From NCBI GenBank assembly GCA_013368315.1, contig JAACJM010000054.1, forward strand, positions 124,001 to 188,000: a stretch of 64,000 nucleotides of DNA. The letters are read 5' to 3'. The notes below the pieces were generated by a model. That model saw only the letters and a list, made by a program, of their open reading frames with translations, ran no database searches and was not told the origin of the DNA. Origin of the DNA: Tetrapyrgos nigripes. Taxonomy: Eukaryota; Basidiomycota; Agaricomycetes; Agaricales; Campanellaceae. The position numbers and the translations under genes are program-made. This document shows, in pieces, positions 1 to 12,640 of this stretch; positions within the stretch are counted from its first letter, which is position 1; each line of letters begins with the position of its first letter.

Positions 1-1372
1 GGTTTCCTCGCATCGGCAGTGCTTCGAACCAAGGAGTAAGATATCTCGATCTAAGTTCCAACGTCAATTCTATGCGATTATAACTGATAGCGAGCCGTTG
101 ATGTGCCAAACGACTTACCTTCGGTTCAGTTTGCGAGAATTGGCGTAAACGGTCGAAATAAGCGCAAAGGACCTGCATGTCATGAATATGCGGAAATTGC
201 GCGTAGGGCACGTTTGGAACTTCAGGAAGCTTGAGTAGTTCATGAGCCACGAGTATCTCAACGTCGTTCTTGTAAGGGTCTTCAGGACTTCGCAAAAAGC
301 CCACACTACTCGCGACGAATCGCATCAAGTCAACATCCCTGCATTTCCAAGGCCATCAGTTAGAATTACAAGACCCAATTTACTCAAATACGCACGAAAG
401 CGGTTCTCGGAGTTGCCTCATCGCCATGGTCTCTATTTCGTGTGAACAGATGAAAGGAGACCATAATCCAGGGCCTCGCAGAATATGGTAGCTTATGTTG
501 AAGCTACTATTCAATTCCCACCTCTGTGTCCAAGAGTTTGCTCGAAGCGTATCAGCTTCTAGAGCCATATGCTCGCTCTCCACGCCATCAATGGGTGATA
601 GGGATATAACCCAACAATTGGAGTCCCCAACGAACCGCGTACCCAACGAAAACTCGGATCTTTCGCGATAACAGTCATGAGCTGACGGAACGCCTGTTAC
701 TGACCAGCCCCGTTGACCATACTTTTGCAGTGCTCTCCTATAACTGATGCTCTGCTCAGAAGTAAACGATGGAGAGGTTCGGGCCACCTTGACAGCACCA
801 CGACTGTGAAAGGTTACACGCGGGAAAAGGGAGTACGCATGAGAATGGGTTATCGCGTTGATGACACAAGCTAATGTCTGGTATGAGCAAAAAAAAGACC
901 AAGAGAGCCAAAAACGCTTACTGGAGTGGAAACCGAGGATAACTTGTATTGGACAGTGAACACAAAGGATCAACTGGACATGTTGTCCGTGTCGTGAAAA
1001 GCTAATGACTGCAGATATTCCACCAGAGTATTCGCGACTGATGATATTGCCAAGGGCTGCAGCATCTAACGTCCGCTTGAGATCCTTTGGCTGCGCAGTA
1101 GTCGGTCTGTACACATACCCAATCTCTTGGAGGAAGTCAATCACAGCAGAAGCCAGCTCAAAAGCTACGTAGAGATCCAGATCCGAGTCATATATGCTAC
1201 AGTCGAAAAACTGCAACGCAGAAGATCCAGATACCAACATGCCCGTCAGGAACTGGAGTTTGCGAAACTGATTGATTTCGAGAGTTTCGAAGTAGCGAGA
1301 CAATATCTTTTCAATGCGAAAAGCTCTGTTGTTGTAAGATAGAACAGTATTTCTAGCTTCCTTGGATGTCAT
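1..1372 (-). CDS. Nucleotidyltransferase-like hypothetical protein, 3' end outside window
   Basis: The start is the ATG at 1370-1372. Exons read as 1372-922, 870-396, 338-119 and 50 to beyond base 1; all junctions are GT-AG and keep frame. Near residue 50 there is a GSSALQFFD segment followed by SDLDLYV, which resembles the G-S and D-x-D elements of nucleotidyltransferase-fold proteins. Proteins with this layout (SGSxALQ, SDLDLY, then TCVINAI and a YSLFPR-like stretch) are a common uncharacterised family in Agaricomycetes. Whether it is catalytic is unknown; a second carboxylate further downstream was not identified. The gene has no visible functional partner, and its neighbour at 2386-6685 is on the same strand about 1 kb upstream. 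I am confident of the gene and the exon chain, moderately confident of the fold, and propose no substrate. Confidence 0.7.
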
Positions 1373-2385
1373 AGCGAATCTGACTCTTTCCAGAGGTGAA
1401 AGGTCTCGTAAGATTAAGTCATGGGTAGGTTGTGGTCTAACAGACAGCTGATGTTAGGCGGTCGTAGAGACAAAGTTCCAAACCTCACAGTAGCGGCATA
1501 TGAGCATGTAGTCTCTGATTTTAACTCGATATCAGCAGCTAGGATTGGAGGAAACAGAGCGTGCAAGTCTGAAACCGACGGAGATGAAGGTAGAAGAGCG
1601 CCCTGGCCGAAGTACGAGCTGGCGGAGTTTAAATGGAAACGAGTCTAAAAGTCTATAAGCTCTAAGGCTTCTAAAACAAACACTTGCAAATCCGTAGTCA
1701 ATCGATTTTACATAGCTCAGCTCATTGGTGTATACAGCATAGTCATAACGACGCACTTTCAGCCTACATGCTTCCCAGAAATGGAGTTAACGGTCAAGGA
1801 CAGATGAGAAATGAAGGAAGAAATCAACAGGTCATCTATTGAACCTGCGTGACATTACCCATGGTCGCGTCTTCGCCAATATCCACGTACACCTCTTGCT
1901 GTACCCCCCCCATAGAACATTCATTCCACGCATAAGGTCGGTCTCGCTGTGTATCTGAGAGTGCCACTACTAGACTCATTTATTTGAGGTATGTACTCTC
2001 AGTTTCCCAATTTTCCTGTTCCTCCAAATATCTGAAGGCGAACTTGAAGACGTCGCCGGAACCATTGGAAGACGTCGAATGAAGCCGATAAGAAAAGTGA
2101 TGAGTGAAGGGCAGTACGTACATACTTAAGTCCCGTAAAATCTTCTTCACCTTTGGCTCCTCCCGACTCCAGAGTATACTTTAGAACAAATTATAATATA
2201 CTCTACGTTCAACATAACTGGCTGCATATGCATCATGGCGGTACTGAATAAGAAAGGCGGTAGAATAGTTGAGGTACTACAACTTGAATCCAAGCTAGTT
2301 TTCCGATCCGTAATGTCGATAAGAAAGAGAAAAGGAAAGTATAACGAGCGTTCTATGCAAAAAGGGAAAGACTTGGTCCACAAAA
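1373..2385. other. Intergenic stretch, no supported gene
   Basis: Only short open frames occur here on both strands, without splice-consistent extensions or recognisable motifs. It should hold the promoter of the gene ending at 1372 and the 3' untranslated region of the F-box/WD40 gene. Confidence 0.5.
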
Positions 2386-5300
2386 TTACTCAATAGAATC
2401 CTCCTCGCTGTCAGAACCATCCACTTCGACCTCCAGCTGCAACAAGCTGTCTTCATCTTCAATAGGCCTGGTACGTGGTTTCTGATACTCATATCCAACA
2501 AAGTTCAGCACACTGTCAAATACGCAATAAATGAGTAAATCGCAACTGCAAAACATGGCTGAAGACATACTATATTGTTCCATCCGCACATCCGACCACA
2601 ACTTCCTCATGACTGAGCTGCATCGACATTGGGTTCTTTTCCGGTGTCGCTAGACCAGTAAATTTTTGCGGTAATGTCCCAATCAATCCCTTCACCATTG
2701 ACCCAGTGGTATTATCCGCACTAGCTAACGCAGCCCAGGCACCAGTGACTGGTGTCACCGTCGTGTCAATGTCGACAGTCGAGGCAGAGATACCCATGGG
2801 TATGTTCTCCTTGTTTGACGATGTCGTGTTTACTATGTGGTCCAAATCATCATCAGAGTCAGGATCGCCTTCTCCATCACCATCGGTTCCAATAGGTTTC
2901 TCTGGGTCTTGGTGGATGGACATGAACAACTGCAGCCGTACCAAAACGTCAGTCAATCAGGACACGTCTAACAAAAAGAAACAAAACAAACCCTCCGGTC
3001 GGCTCCAGCTCTTGAGCTAAACCTCGTGGCAGTAACAACTCTCTTCTTGACAGGATCCACAGCACCGATAGCCACATCCGGTGTTTCGACCATCGCCACC
3101 AACTTGGGAGGCGCCGTCAAAATAGCCGCACGTCCGAAGCGAATCTGGAAGAATGGTTCCTTGACCCCTCCGCTATCAACAGACCCGATCAAAGTGGAGG
3201 AGACAGGCGTAGCTGCACGAGGAGAAGATGGGCTGAGAGGTGTGGAGAGTTGGTTGGTGCTGACGCTGAGCCGTTTACTGCTGACACTACCACTGGACGC
3301 GTTGGCGAGGAGGGAAGGTCTTCTGGTAGGTGCAACGGATGCTGAAGAGGTCGATTTGGCAAGGGTGGAGGAACCTCGTGTACGAGAGGGTGCATTGCTT
3401 GCGCTTGACGAAGGTACGACAGAGGATACAGTAGATGTTGGAGAGAGGAGAGAAGAAGGCGTCAGAGGCACTGATGGCTGAGAACCAGATTTGACAGAGC
3501 CTGGAGCAGAGTCAGAAGACGACTTCTCATTTGAGCCTTCCTCCTGCCAACGCAGATGCAGGATGACAGACTTCGTTGCACACTATTAGAGAAGAAAAAA
3601 GGTCAGGGCCAAGAACGCCGGCAGAAGAGCGAAGAACCTACAGTCATCTGCGCTCCTTTCGCAGCAAACCACCTTCACATAGACAACCCAGTCAATAACA
3701 AAGGTCTTTAACAGCACTCAAATCACTTACTGTAGCATATTATTGGGTGCTGCACCAATATTGTACAGCTTGGAATTGAGCACAGGATCACTACCTCCCA
3801 GCTCCGAAAGCTTGAATTGAGAGATCATCTCTCGGCGCTCTGTAGAACAGAAAAACAAAACACCAACCACCGAGTCAATATAGTTCTAAAAGCAGTGTCA
3901 CTATTCAAAGGATTAGCACCACTCACGAATGCTGAAAACCCTGACAACACCATCAATAGTCACACTGACGACTCTTTCGCCTTCTTCCTTTGTTGCACCG
4001 GCGATGAGCTGTACCCCGATATTGATTGTAGTCTGTTGCCCAAACCGGACGATTTTGGACCCAGCACGCCAGTCCCAGCAGACGAGAGCTTTATCGGCAC
4101 CTAGAGGTACATTGGATAATGGTTAGGAACTGTATGTTCCAAACATAGACAAAGGGAACGCACCAGCAGATACCAGATTCTTGGAACTGAGTGCTACAGC
4201 TCGGATACCGTTGAGATGTCCCGCAAGTTGTTGCAAAGGGGTGTACGTGAGCGACGAGAAAAGGTGGACACGTCTACATCATATCACCCATTAGCCCGAG
4301 CAAACAGCCATGACGTTCCATAGGAAAAACTCACCCAACGTCGTGGAAGCCAACAACGAAGACCTCTGTCAAGAGAGAAAGACCCATGAGCAAATCATTT
4401 CTCAACGACATTGAAAGCGCAAAAAAAAACCCCTCACCTTCCTCAATCAACCAGTCCACACAACTAACCACCTTCCCTACCTTCAAAACCTTCTTACACA
4501 CCGCAGCAGCAGTCATCGAAGAATCCAGAGCAGCAGCACTCATACCCACACCAACACCCCTCTCAGGCAACTCCCAGAACCTAATGCTTTCATCATAACT
4601 CCCACTAATTAATCTCCTTCCTCGTAAGGTCAGTGTAGTAACGAAGTTAGTATGTCCGTGAAGGAAGAGGATTGACTGCGGTAAGGCGTTGGCCAGGTTG
4701 CTATGGAGATGGTGGAGGGCACGGTAGAGTGGGTACCTGTTGAAGATTGTGCGGAATGAGTGAAACGAGTACGCGTGATAAGAGGAATAGACGAACCATC
4801 CGTCTTCATTGGTAGGATATTTCAAGGGTACAGGGTCATCGGCAGTTACGCGCAGACAGTGGTATCTCCAGACAGTGAAGTGGTATACTATGGCATGCCA
4901 TTTCTTGGAGACCTATGTTTCGGAAAAGTCAGAATGGCACGTCAACCAATAGATAATTATGCTCACCCTGGCTAAATCTAGCAGCTCACGAATACTAAAC
5001 TCCTTCAACACCCTTAATGCTAGATGAGGCGCCAAGTTACCGAGGATGTCATACGTCGACTTGAGGTACTTTTGCAGGAGCAGGATTTGAAGAGATATGT
5101 CGCCTGGATGGCACGCTGTAGGCAGAGCATCAGATACCAGACATTATTCTATGAAGCCAAAGAAGCGTACCGTCCAGAATAATCCCGATCCTAGCATACA
5201 TACGTCAGAATTATGCAATAGAGGCATGAAAAATAGAACTCACAGTGTACCTCTAGCCTCTCTTCCCATTTTCCGTACCACTCTTCTAACTTCCCTCTCA

Positions 5301-6685
5301 TCAAAAAGATATTTCCCATCGGGACCCCTCCCAGCACCTTTCAAAGCCCTCACAAGCTCGCCATCAGCAACGTCTAGATCATCATAGTCCTCATCTTCAA
5401 ACCCTCTAAACCCAGCCCAATACCCCTTCCCTTCCTTCCCGGCAACGCCTCCGCATTTGCTACACAACATCGTCCCATCCAGTAGACTCTCCAAAGTATG
5501 TGAATGACCATTTTGCACGAGCCTACGAGATTGACCACCATCTTGCAACTGCTGCCTAAGCATATAAATCTCCGCCTGGAGAGCGTGCAGTTGAGCAGCA
5601 GATGACAGTTGTGTACGCTCCAAAAGTCTCTTGTAGGAAGTAATCTTCCTCGAGTGGAGAGTAGACACTTGGGTCAGAAGCGGTAAAAGCTCTTCGTCTC
5701 CCTCGTTCTCATCATCTTCAGTAATCATATCCAACGACATATCCTCTTCGTCTCCTGCTGCCCAAACGGAAGGTACGACAGACGATGCACCACCCACGGA
5801 GAAGAAATGGTTTGCGCCATTTTCAGGCGGGCTGCCTAGGTCGAAAAGCCCAGCAGCGTTAATTTTACCGCGAAGAGCGGGAGAGTCGGCGAGCAATTTG
5901 GGTTGCTCGGGTGAGAACATGGACTGGGATAGAGATTGGCTTCTGGACCCAACAGGTGAGTCAAAGGACATGACTCCGGATGTACGGCGAGATTTTGGCG
6001 TTGTGCGTTTAGAGCCAGGAGAGCTGATTTTGGCTGGAAGGATTTCAGATTGAGAGCGAGATACTTTGGGCGGTGTGCTAAGTAAAGCAGTGGTGGGAAG
6101 AGAGGGTGCGCGTGCGTGTACATTTGGGACAGAGTCTGAGCTTGGGAAGGCGGCGGAGGACCCGTTGGCGGCTGGGACTGGTTTTGGTGACTCTTTGGCG
6201 GGGGTTGTTATACCAGTGGTGCTAATCGTGCGTGCCCGGACCGGCGAGGGTGAAGTAAGACTGATGGAAGGAGAAGTGGTCATGGTTGAGCCAAGGGGCG
6301 AAGCTTTGGCTTTGGAACCTGTCGTCGATAACACGCGAGCTCTTGGAGGTGTCGATACCAAGGACTGGACACGTGCTCTAGAGGGCGTGGTAGTGGAGGT
6401 AGAGATGTCGTTGGCGGTTAGCGAGTGTCGGGCTGGTGAGTTGGTCGATGCAACACGGGCTGTTGACCGACGCGTTGAGACGATCGACGGCGTCGCTCGC
6501 GGCCTAATTCCACCAGTGGAAGGAGAAGGTGAGACTGCCCTGTCTATCCCACCATCCTTCTCTCCAGGCATAGATATCCGCCTTGAGAGCTTTGCTGCAT
6601 TTGAAGACAACGATGGAATAGACGAGTGTCGTCTCGAGGGCGTGTCTTTTGAGACAACGCTACGGTTTCCAGTGACTGTCGACAT
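2386..6685 (-). CDS. F-box and WD40 repeat protein with long disordered N-terminus
   Basis: The first exon runs from the ATG at 6685 to about 5244. It encodes about 480 residues, mostly Ser/Thr/Pro-rich and basic, then an acidic patch, a probable coiled coil (about residues 340-380, [16 protein letters not shown]) and a CSKCGG knuckle. Two splices downstream, 5110-4975, is an F-box: [20 protein letters not shown] followed across an intron by [21 protein letters not shown]40 repeats follow from about 4690 ([27 protein letters not shown]; later [35 protein letters not shown]). A Ser-rich insert (3470-2970) separates these from a last blade ([12 protein letters not shown]), and the acidic tail ends at the stop at 2386. 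F-box/WD40 proteins usually act as substrate receptors of SCF ubiquitin ligases; the propeller is expected to bind the substrate. The order resembles Met30/Cdc4-type receptors, but I cannot assign orthology. Exon edges between 4300 and 3480 are approximate. Confidence 0.82.
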
Positions 6686-7943
6686 CTTCAGAGACCTGCC
6701 AACGCGACCTTTTGGTAGCCGAGGCTGGCAAGTTGTAGGACTCTAATAATCGTAGCCACGTAGACGAAGCTTGAGAAGTCGGCAAGGACGAGTTTGAGCA
6801 TGAGAAGGCTAGGCAGGGCTTGTCAACGCACCGCTATTACCAGTTCTATACCGTCTTTGCCAACGACAACAAGAAAAAACGCGTCGGAACGCGTGGACAA
6901 CGTCCAAGATGACGACGGCAACTGCTGACTACCGCGTGGTAACCCGAGTCATGTTTTCCGCACGCTAATTTTGACGCCTGACAGTCATCCTGCACGTCGG
7001 CGCAGCGCTCTACAGCGCTCCTTCACTTGCTCACCGACTGCGGACATTTGAAAAAAGGAACTGCATCTATCGCAGTCGTCCATCATGCATCAACGAAGGC
7101 ATCTAGACCCTGCCTGCCACCGGGATTCAAAATCCCAAGAAGAGTCAGATGCGGCTGCTCCTGGCCATGTATGTATGGAGACTTCTACTCTGGTGCTGCT
7201 AGCACACTACCGGTAGCTTCGGGCACTCTCAGACTCGGACCCCCTGGAAATCACAGAGCGAAGTCACATCGCTGTGACGACACCATGCGTTTTCCCGCTA
7301 TAATGAAGGCCTCCGTCATATCTACACACGAAAGCCTATCGCTTCAGGCCTTCAGGTTCCACGGGAGGGCGCAGCCCACCGTCGGTATAGGTAATTCACC
7401 GACCCGTTGCTTCTCGTCTGCGCCAACTAGAATTGACCCAAAATTGACTCCACCGCACTCTTCTGCTCCGGTACCCAATGACTAATCATCTTTTGACTCT
7501 CCTTCGCCGCCGTGCACTCTACTAATGAAGCAGAGCAAGTAATCCACAGCAGGCTCAAGAAAGGAGAAATTCCTTCATTCCGAAAATATATCGCCTTTCA
7601 ATCCTGTCAAGATTCCTGTAAAAAACCATATTTCGAGTCACATCGACGTCCGCGTTGCGAGTGATCTACAGCACAACTTACTATTTGTGATTAACACGCG
7701 TACATCCATGCGTATGTAAGTAAAGTTGATCATCATCATGGTTCGCCAGAATCAGGCTGATAGTGATACTAGGGTGACATTCTTATTAAATGTGTCAACC
7801 CCAAAGCTGTACTGAATATTGCCGCGCGCGTGCATATATAAGTAGGAATGCCCATAACTCATCTCCTCACCGGCACTCTTCCTCTGCTTCTTACTTCTCT
7901 CTCTATACCTCGCGTGTCTTCGTCCCAGTCTTCCTCACTTATC
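6686..7943. other. Divergent intergenic region
   Basis: This lies between the start of the F-box/WD40 gene (-) and the PAH gene (+), so it should contain both promoters. A 152-codon open frame at 7027-7485 has no recognisable features and no supporting neighbour, so I do not call it. A TATATAAG-like box at 7835-7842 lies about 100 bases before the PAH start codon and may be its core promoter. Confidence 0.45.
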
Positions 7944-8462
7944 ATGTCCACTCGCCATACATCACAATCTAGGCAGTACAAATCCCTTCCTGGTTACGAC
8001 GCGTCCAAGAACCCAAACCACCAAACCACAGTGTCAAACGCCCTATCCTACCTGGACGCTGTTAAGTCCGCTTTACATGACAAGCCCGAGGAATATGACC
8101 GATTCCTCGGTATCATGTCTGATTTTCAGAATCAACAGTACGTCTTGCTCCCATACATGCATACTTGTTGTCATCTACTTTATTCTTACACGCTTCAACT
8201 ATCCCTTCTATTCATCCCTTCTACGCGTGTTTTGCCTTAAACGTATACGATCCTAATGGACTGACGTCTTCATTTCATTTATAGAGTTGACGTCCTCGGT
8301 TCAATGAAACGTATCGCAGACCTTTTCCACAGCCATCCCAATCTCATCACTGGCTACAACGTGTTTTTACCTCCTGGATATCGTATTGAGCTGTCCAGCG
8401 AATCGCGTTCGCCGAGAATGATTACACCGGGGTCGACGTCTGGTGCCACGCGCTCGGCTTAA
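7944..8462 (+). CDS. Short single PAH-domain (Sin3-type) protein
   Basis: There are two exons, 7944-8137 and 8285-8462, joined by a 147-nt intron (gtacgt...atag), giving 123 residues. After about 30 disordered residues comes one paired amphipathic helix: NALSYLDAVKSALHD, EEYDRFLGIMSDFQNQ, then VDVLGSMKRIADLFHSHPNL and ITGYNVFLPPGYRIEL. This matches the PAH pattern of Sin3 (dimeric helix pair, short linker, then LF.GHP.LI.GFN.FLP.GY). Full Sin3 corepressors carry three or four PAHs plus a HDAC-interacting region and exceed 1,000 residues; none of that is here. Stand-alone PAH proteins occur in agaric genomes and could bind Sin3 partners, but that role is inference. I preferred the ATG at 7944 over an in-frame ATG at 7848 because the upstream part encodes only a hydrophobic low-complexity run and lies near the TATA-like box. 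Confidence 0.82.
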
Positions 8463-9833
8463 TTTCAGCGTTTCTGGATGGGTTGCTTTAGACGGCCCAT
8501 GCCATCATCGTGTACAGTGAAGAATTTGAGGGTTGGAGTGTTTGAGGCTATGTAGGCTGGGGTCATGGAGTTGATTCGGGATCTGAGTGACCGTGGATGT
8601 TTCTTACCTGTTTAGGGGCTCGGAATCCAGCGGAATTTGGACCTTTCGTTTGGTTTCGAGTTACTGAAGGAGGTACGGAGGCTCGGAGGCTCGGAATTCG
8701 GAATGATTTCGGACGTGGATGTGGATGTGGATTGGAATTGGATCCGTTACGTTCGGGATAGGACATGGTGTGGATCTTTCCCCAAGCTCCTCCTTAGAGA
8801 TGGAAAGAGTATGACGGGAGATTGGTATATCACCACATCCAGGGAACGGGTCCGCTGGCATTTCGTATCATTGGTATCTTGTATGGACTCTTTCAGGCTT
8901 GTATATGCGCTTGCATTACTGTGTATGTATCTATACCTCTCCCCAATAGCTCAACCCCTTCGTTTTTCATGTGCCCAGTCCGACATCTCCAGCCTTCTAT
9001 ATATGCTTCTATGCTCTGAATTCTTTATCTAATCAGAACTCATGATTGACAACAATCCCGGGCGCTGATTCCTATTTACATTCTCGGTGGTCTCGGTGGA
9101 TCTTACGTGCAAAGGAGTCCGCAGAGAGAGAGAGTATTAGTGAGTACTCGTCTACATATCCTCCTGTCTTGTTGCTTGGCTGTCACTAATTGGAGGAGAA
9201 CTTGGACATGGAGGTTTTTTTACGGGCCGCCGGAATCACGCCATGGAGTTCAGCAGGGTGTTCCTGTCTAGGTCTTGTGCGGGCGCATTTAGTAGCTGGG
9301 CCAGTGGGAGCATATACAGGCTTTGCCAAGACCCAGCTACCCCGGAATCGACGAATTCTCGCACTGTCCTGCCTCCATCAATCAAAATTAGGCTTAAGCG
9401 GTACTATGTGCGCTCTTTTAAGATTCTTTGTGCCCGTGAATAGGGGCAGCTACATGATATTATACGATCATCCAACGATCCTATCCTTCTCGTTCAGGTT
9501 CACCCATGGGGCCACAGATCTCATCGTAAGTATTGTCTACCCTCCGAGACGGGCTGGGCTCTTCGATTGGACCACTGAAAAGGAGAACTCGAACATCCCT
9601 CTGCATTCAATCGCGTACGACCAACCCGACGATCTCTATCGAAGACAACTGCCAGTGGCCGTTCTAAACTACACAGGAGTTTTTTGAGATGGGCTATAAA
9701 CCAATGGCGGGTGTATTAGGGGTCAGTTATTGTCTGTTTCTCTGTTTCTCTCGTTTTCGTTACTTCTGCAACTTCACGAGTTTAGGCTCAGGCTGCTTAT
9801 ACACGCGGTGGCACTGATACTTAATTGTGTATA
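8463..9833. other. Intergenic stretch, no supported gene
   Basis: A 165-codon open frame at 9190-9687 is the longest here. It lacks recognisable motifs and membrane or signal features, so I leave it uncalled. Nothing repetitive was noticed. Confidence 0.45.
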
Positions 9834-11487
9834 ATGGGCCATTACGATAATGTGATTGGGTGAGTTTTGAGCTGAACCACTGTAAGCATTGGCGCAACTG
9901 ACGAATGAGCTGTGCAGAGGAATCTTAGCAGGGACCTGGGTCAACACCTTTTTGTTTGCTTTCCAGCTGACAGAAGTAAGGGATTCAACATGCCGAACGC
10001 CCTCATTTTTATTCGAATCACTGGTAAATTGCAGGTATACAAGTACTGCACCCGCTATCCCAAAGATCATTTTGCTCTGAAGGTAATCGTCAGTTTCCTG
10101 TCGGTGATCGACCTATTCGAGGTGTTGGCTTCGTGCGCTTTCTCCTGGTTATTCGCCGTTTCACATTGGGGTGAGTGTATCAAACTCGACTTGGAGAAAC
10201 TTTTTCACCGTTTTTCAATGATTACCTTTCTAGGGGAACCGAATTATCTCCTGGAACAGCGTTGGCCTTCTCCTGGTATGTCAAATTACTAGCATCGCGA
10301 ATTTTCTGACCCATATTCTTTAGTGTTTACTACCTTGAGCGCCATCAACGCTGTAATTGTACAGACCTTTCTTATTCACCGGTACTGGGTACTGTAAGCG
10401 CCCATTCCCAGTTCCCTTGCTGATCGTTAGACTCACTTGACTTTCAGGACAAGGCGTTGGTACAATGCTATCTTCCTCGTGCTTCTGTCGCTTGTGGCGG
10501 TACGTACTCAAATCATTCACCACATCTTCTCCAATAAATCATACATATATAGTGGCAGGCTGGTGGACAAATCGGTTGTGGCTTGGTTATCTTTTTACAC
10601 CCCAAGTATGAGGAAAGAGGGCGAGTGATACTTCCCGCAAGGTGAGGATCTCTTTTGATTTCGATCTGCTTTAGGCTTCGATCTAAGCACTTGAATGTTA
10701 CAATAGCTTCTGGCTCGCTGCTGCTGCTGCAGCAGACATTGGCATTGCCGTCGCACTTGTTTGGGAATTCTCGAGGATCAAATTGACACAGAAAGTGACC
10801 AGAGCGTACGTTTCATTTACTAGCATCTTGGAGCGAGTAAACAAGGAAGCGCTTATGCCTTTTTGAACAGCATCATCAAGAAATTGATACACCGATCCAT
10901 AAGTACAGGGTCCGTTACAGCCATATTATCCATCGCTATCGCAGCTACGTTCTTCGATACTCCTCAAAGTAACGGTGGGTGCTTTCAATCCTTTCGTGAG
11001 GTACAGCTCGAATTCATTCGTCTTGCTCAAAATAAGTATGCACTGGAATGGCGCTCTTCTTCGGACGGCTTTACTCGATCTCGATGGTCAGTAAACATTC
11101 TCTTGATTCCTCTCAAACTTGCTCACTTAGCTCTCCATAAATTCAGTTGTTCAATCTCAACGTCCGCAGCTGGAATTGTAAAGACCATGTCGGAACTAGT
11201 TTGAGCAATGCCAGCCTCCCAGAAATTAATATACCGACCTTGGACACTAGCGCTGGTCAGAGATGTCATCACACTACTTTCAGTGTCAGCGGTATTCGTG
11301 AGTTGATCATATCTATATCTGATGCCCAGTACTAGATGACTGACTTTGACGATGTGCGCTGTTACTCACAGAGGTCCATTCCGCCGCTGTTATTCACACA
11401 GACGGAGACGGAGAGATTATCTCCGGCAATGTGTACGATATTCACGATGGTGCAAAATCGGTTACGAAAGCACCGGAGGTGTGCTAG
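9834..11487 (+). CDS. DUF6534-like multi-pass membrane protein (copy 1)
   Basis: Twelve exons keep one frame of 326 residues: 9834-9859, 9918-9975, 10035-10170, 10234-10275, 10324-10393, 10448-10499, 10559-10641, 10707-10805, 10871-10974, 11037-11086, 11147-11291 and 11372-11487. The start MGHYDNVIGGILAGTWVNT and the later blocks YKYCTRYPKDHFALK, SAINAVIVQTFLIHRYW, FWLAAAAAADIGIAVALVW, IIKKLIHRSISTGS and FFGRLYSISMLFNLNVR follow the usual order of the fungal DUF6534 membrane family, with about seven hydrophobic segments and a polar C-terminal tail of about 80 residues. The function of the family is not established. Introns are 48-80 nt. Three other genes or fragments of the family lie in this window (17131-20138, 56466-58528, 62482-64000). 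Confidence 0.85.
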
Positions 11488-11674
11488 ATACTTACTACTT
11501 CAGGGATTTTCCGACCTTATCGTGTTGGAGGTATGTAGATTAGATTACTCATGGTTTTTGGCGTCTACAATAATATTCTCCATGTATCATATCCAAGTAC
11601 TGGGCACATTCTTTTACATCGTTCATACTCCAGAGTCCCTAATGGAATCTACGGTAAGGAATGTTAGTCAAAGT

Positions 11675-12640
11675 CTATACCCGACATTCTAGCGGCCAAC
11701 ATCCAGCTTTCCCATCTAATCTACTCATCCAGTCTCGATATAACACCTCTTTCATCATCATATCGGGGACTTCTCCTCTATTCTCTAAAACCACACGCAA
11801 ATTCCCCTTGACCCCATCGCTAATTCCAGTATCTTGACAACGAACAACATCCTGCAATGTCTTCATCATAGCCTCATCCTTCTTCATATTACCCATCGAG
11901 GTTCGGGTAGCTGGGTTATAACCTGGTTGTATGACAATGTGTTCTAGTTTCGATGGGAGCGGGAGTCGGCCAGGGACTGGCGATATCTGCTCGGAGTCAA
12001 CTCCCCGAGATACGTTGACAACGCACTCAAGTTCTATGGCGAAGGAGGAGGCCATCAGGAGGCCGGAGACCCGGAGGTGTGTAAGGTAGGGCAAAGAGTC
12101 GTTCAGACAATTCATATGAAAAAGTCCGTAGGGATTACGGTTCCCGCTGAGATGGAGACGCTCTAAACGAGGCATATGCATTGTAGAGGAGTTGGGGAAG
12201 GGATAGAATCCATGTACAGTCAATTCGTGTAGATTTGGGAAAGGGGTGCGGAACAATCTGCTGATGGCTGTCGAGCTCATGACGGTGTTGGGGTAAACAA
12301 ACGCCAAAGACTCTAGGGTGGGCGATGCGAATTGGAGGATTCGGAAAACGAGCTCTATGTCGTCGTTGACGTCCACTCTCGCCTGGGGAGGAGCGAGGAA
12401 GATGTAAAGGTGATGGATCCGTCGAAGGTGAGGAGGTAACTTGCTGAGGCTCGCAGAAACTCGAGCTATTTGTTCTCGATTATGTATTGAGACAGAGTCG
12501 TAACGCAGGAACGCGCAAATGTCGTTAAAGGAACGAGAAACCAAGCTGAGAGAGTGCACAGTGGCTCCGTCATCGGTGCAAGCAAGAGAAAAGATGTAGG
12601 AGGCTAGTTCGACTGGACAAGAATGCATCCCAGAGACCAT
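11675..12640 (-). CDS. F-box-like protein, single exon
   Basis: An uninterrupted frame of 321 residues ends 188 bases from the stop of the converging DUF6534-like gene. The N-terminus reads as a degenerate F-box: CPVELASYIFSLACTDD, LSLVSRSFNDICAFLRYDSV. The rest has irregular leucine-rich stretches (LESLAFVY, FPNLHELTVHGFYPF, MPRLERLHLSGN, LTHLRVSGLLMAS). This matches the large agaric F-box-like class, presumed SCF adaptors with unknown targets. The first ATG (12640) and a second one five codons later (MHSCPVELA) are both possible starts; the latter begins directly before the F-box. Confidence 0.78.
   Translation of the reverse strand: MVSGMHSCPVELASYIFSLACTDDGATVHSLSLVSRSFNDICAFLRYDSVSIHNREQIARVSASLSKLPPHLRRIHHLYIFLAPPQARVDVNDDIELVFRILQFASPTLESLAFVYPNTVMSSTAISRLFRTPFPNLHELTVHGFYPFPNSSTMHMPRLERLHLSGNRNPYGLFHMNCLNDSLPYLTHLRVSGLLMASSFAIELECVVNVSRGVDSEQISPVPGRLPLPSKLEHIVIQPGYNPATRTSMGNMKKDEAMMKTLQDVVRCQDTGISDGVKGNLRVVLENRGEVPDMMMKEVLYRDWMSRLDGKAGCWPLECRV

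Noticed and set aside
6066..6746. 226-codon plus-strand frame
   Set aside because: It is antisense to the Ser/Thr/Pro-rich first exon of the F-box/WD40 gene; the frame is open only because of biased codons and has no motif.
7027..7485. 152-codon plus-strand frame
   Set aside because: No recognisable domain, no splice partner and an ordinary intergenic position.
9190..9687. 165-codon plus-strand frame
   Set aside because: No motif, signal or neighbour supports it. A chance frame of this size is possible, and I could not test conservation.
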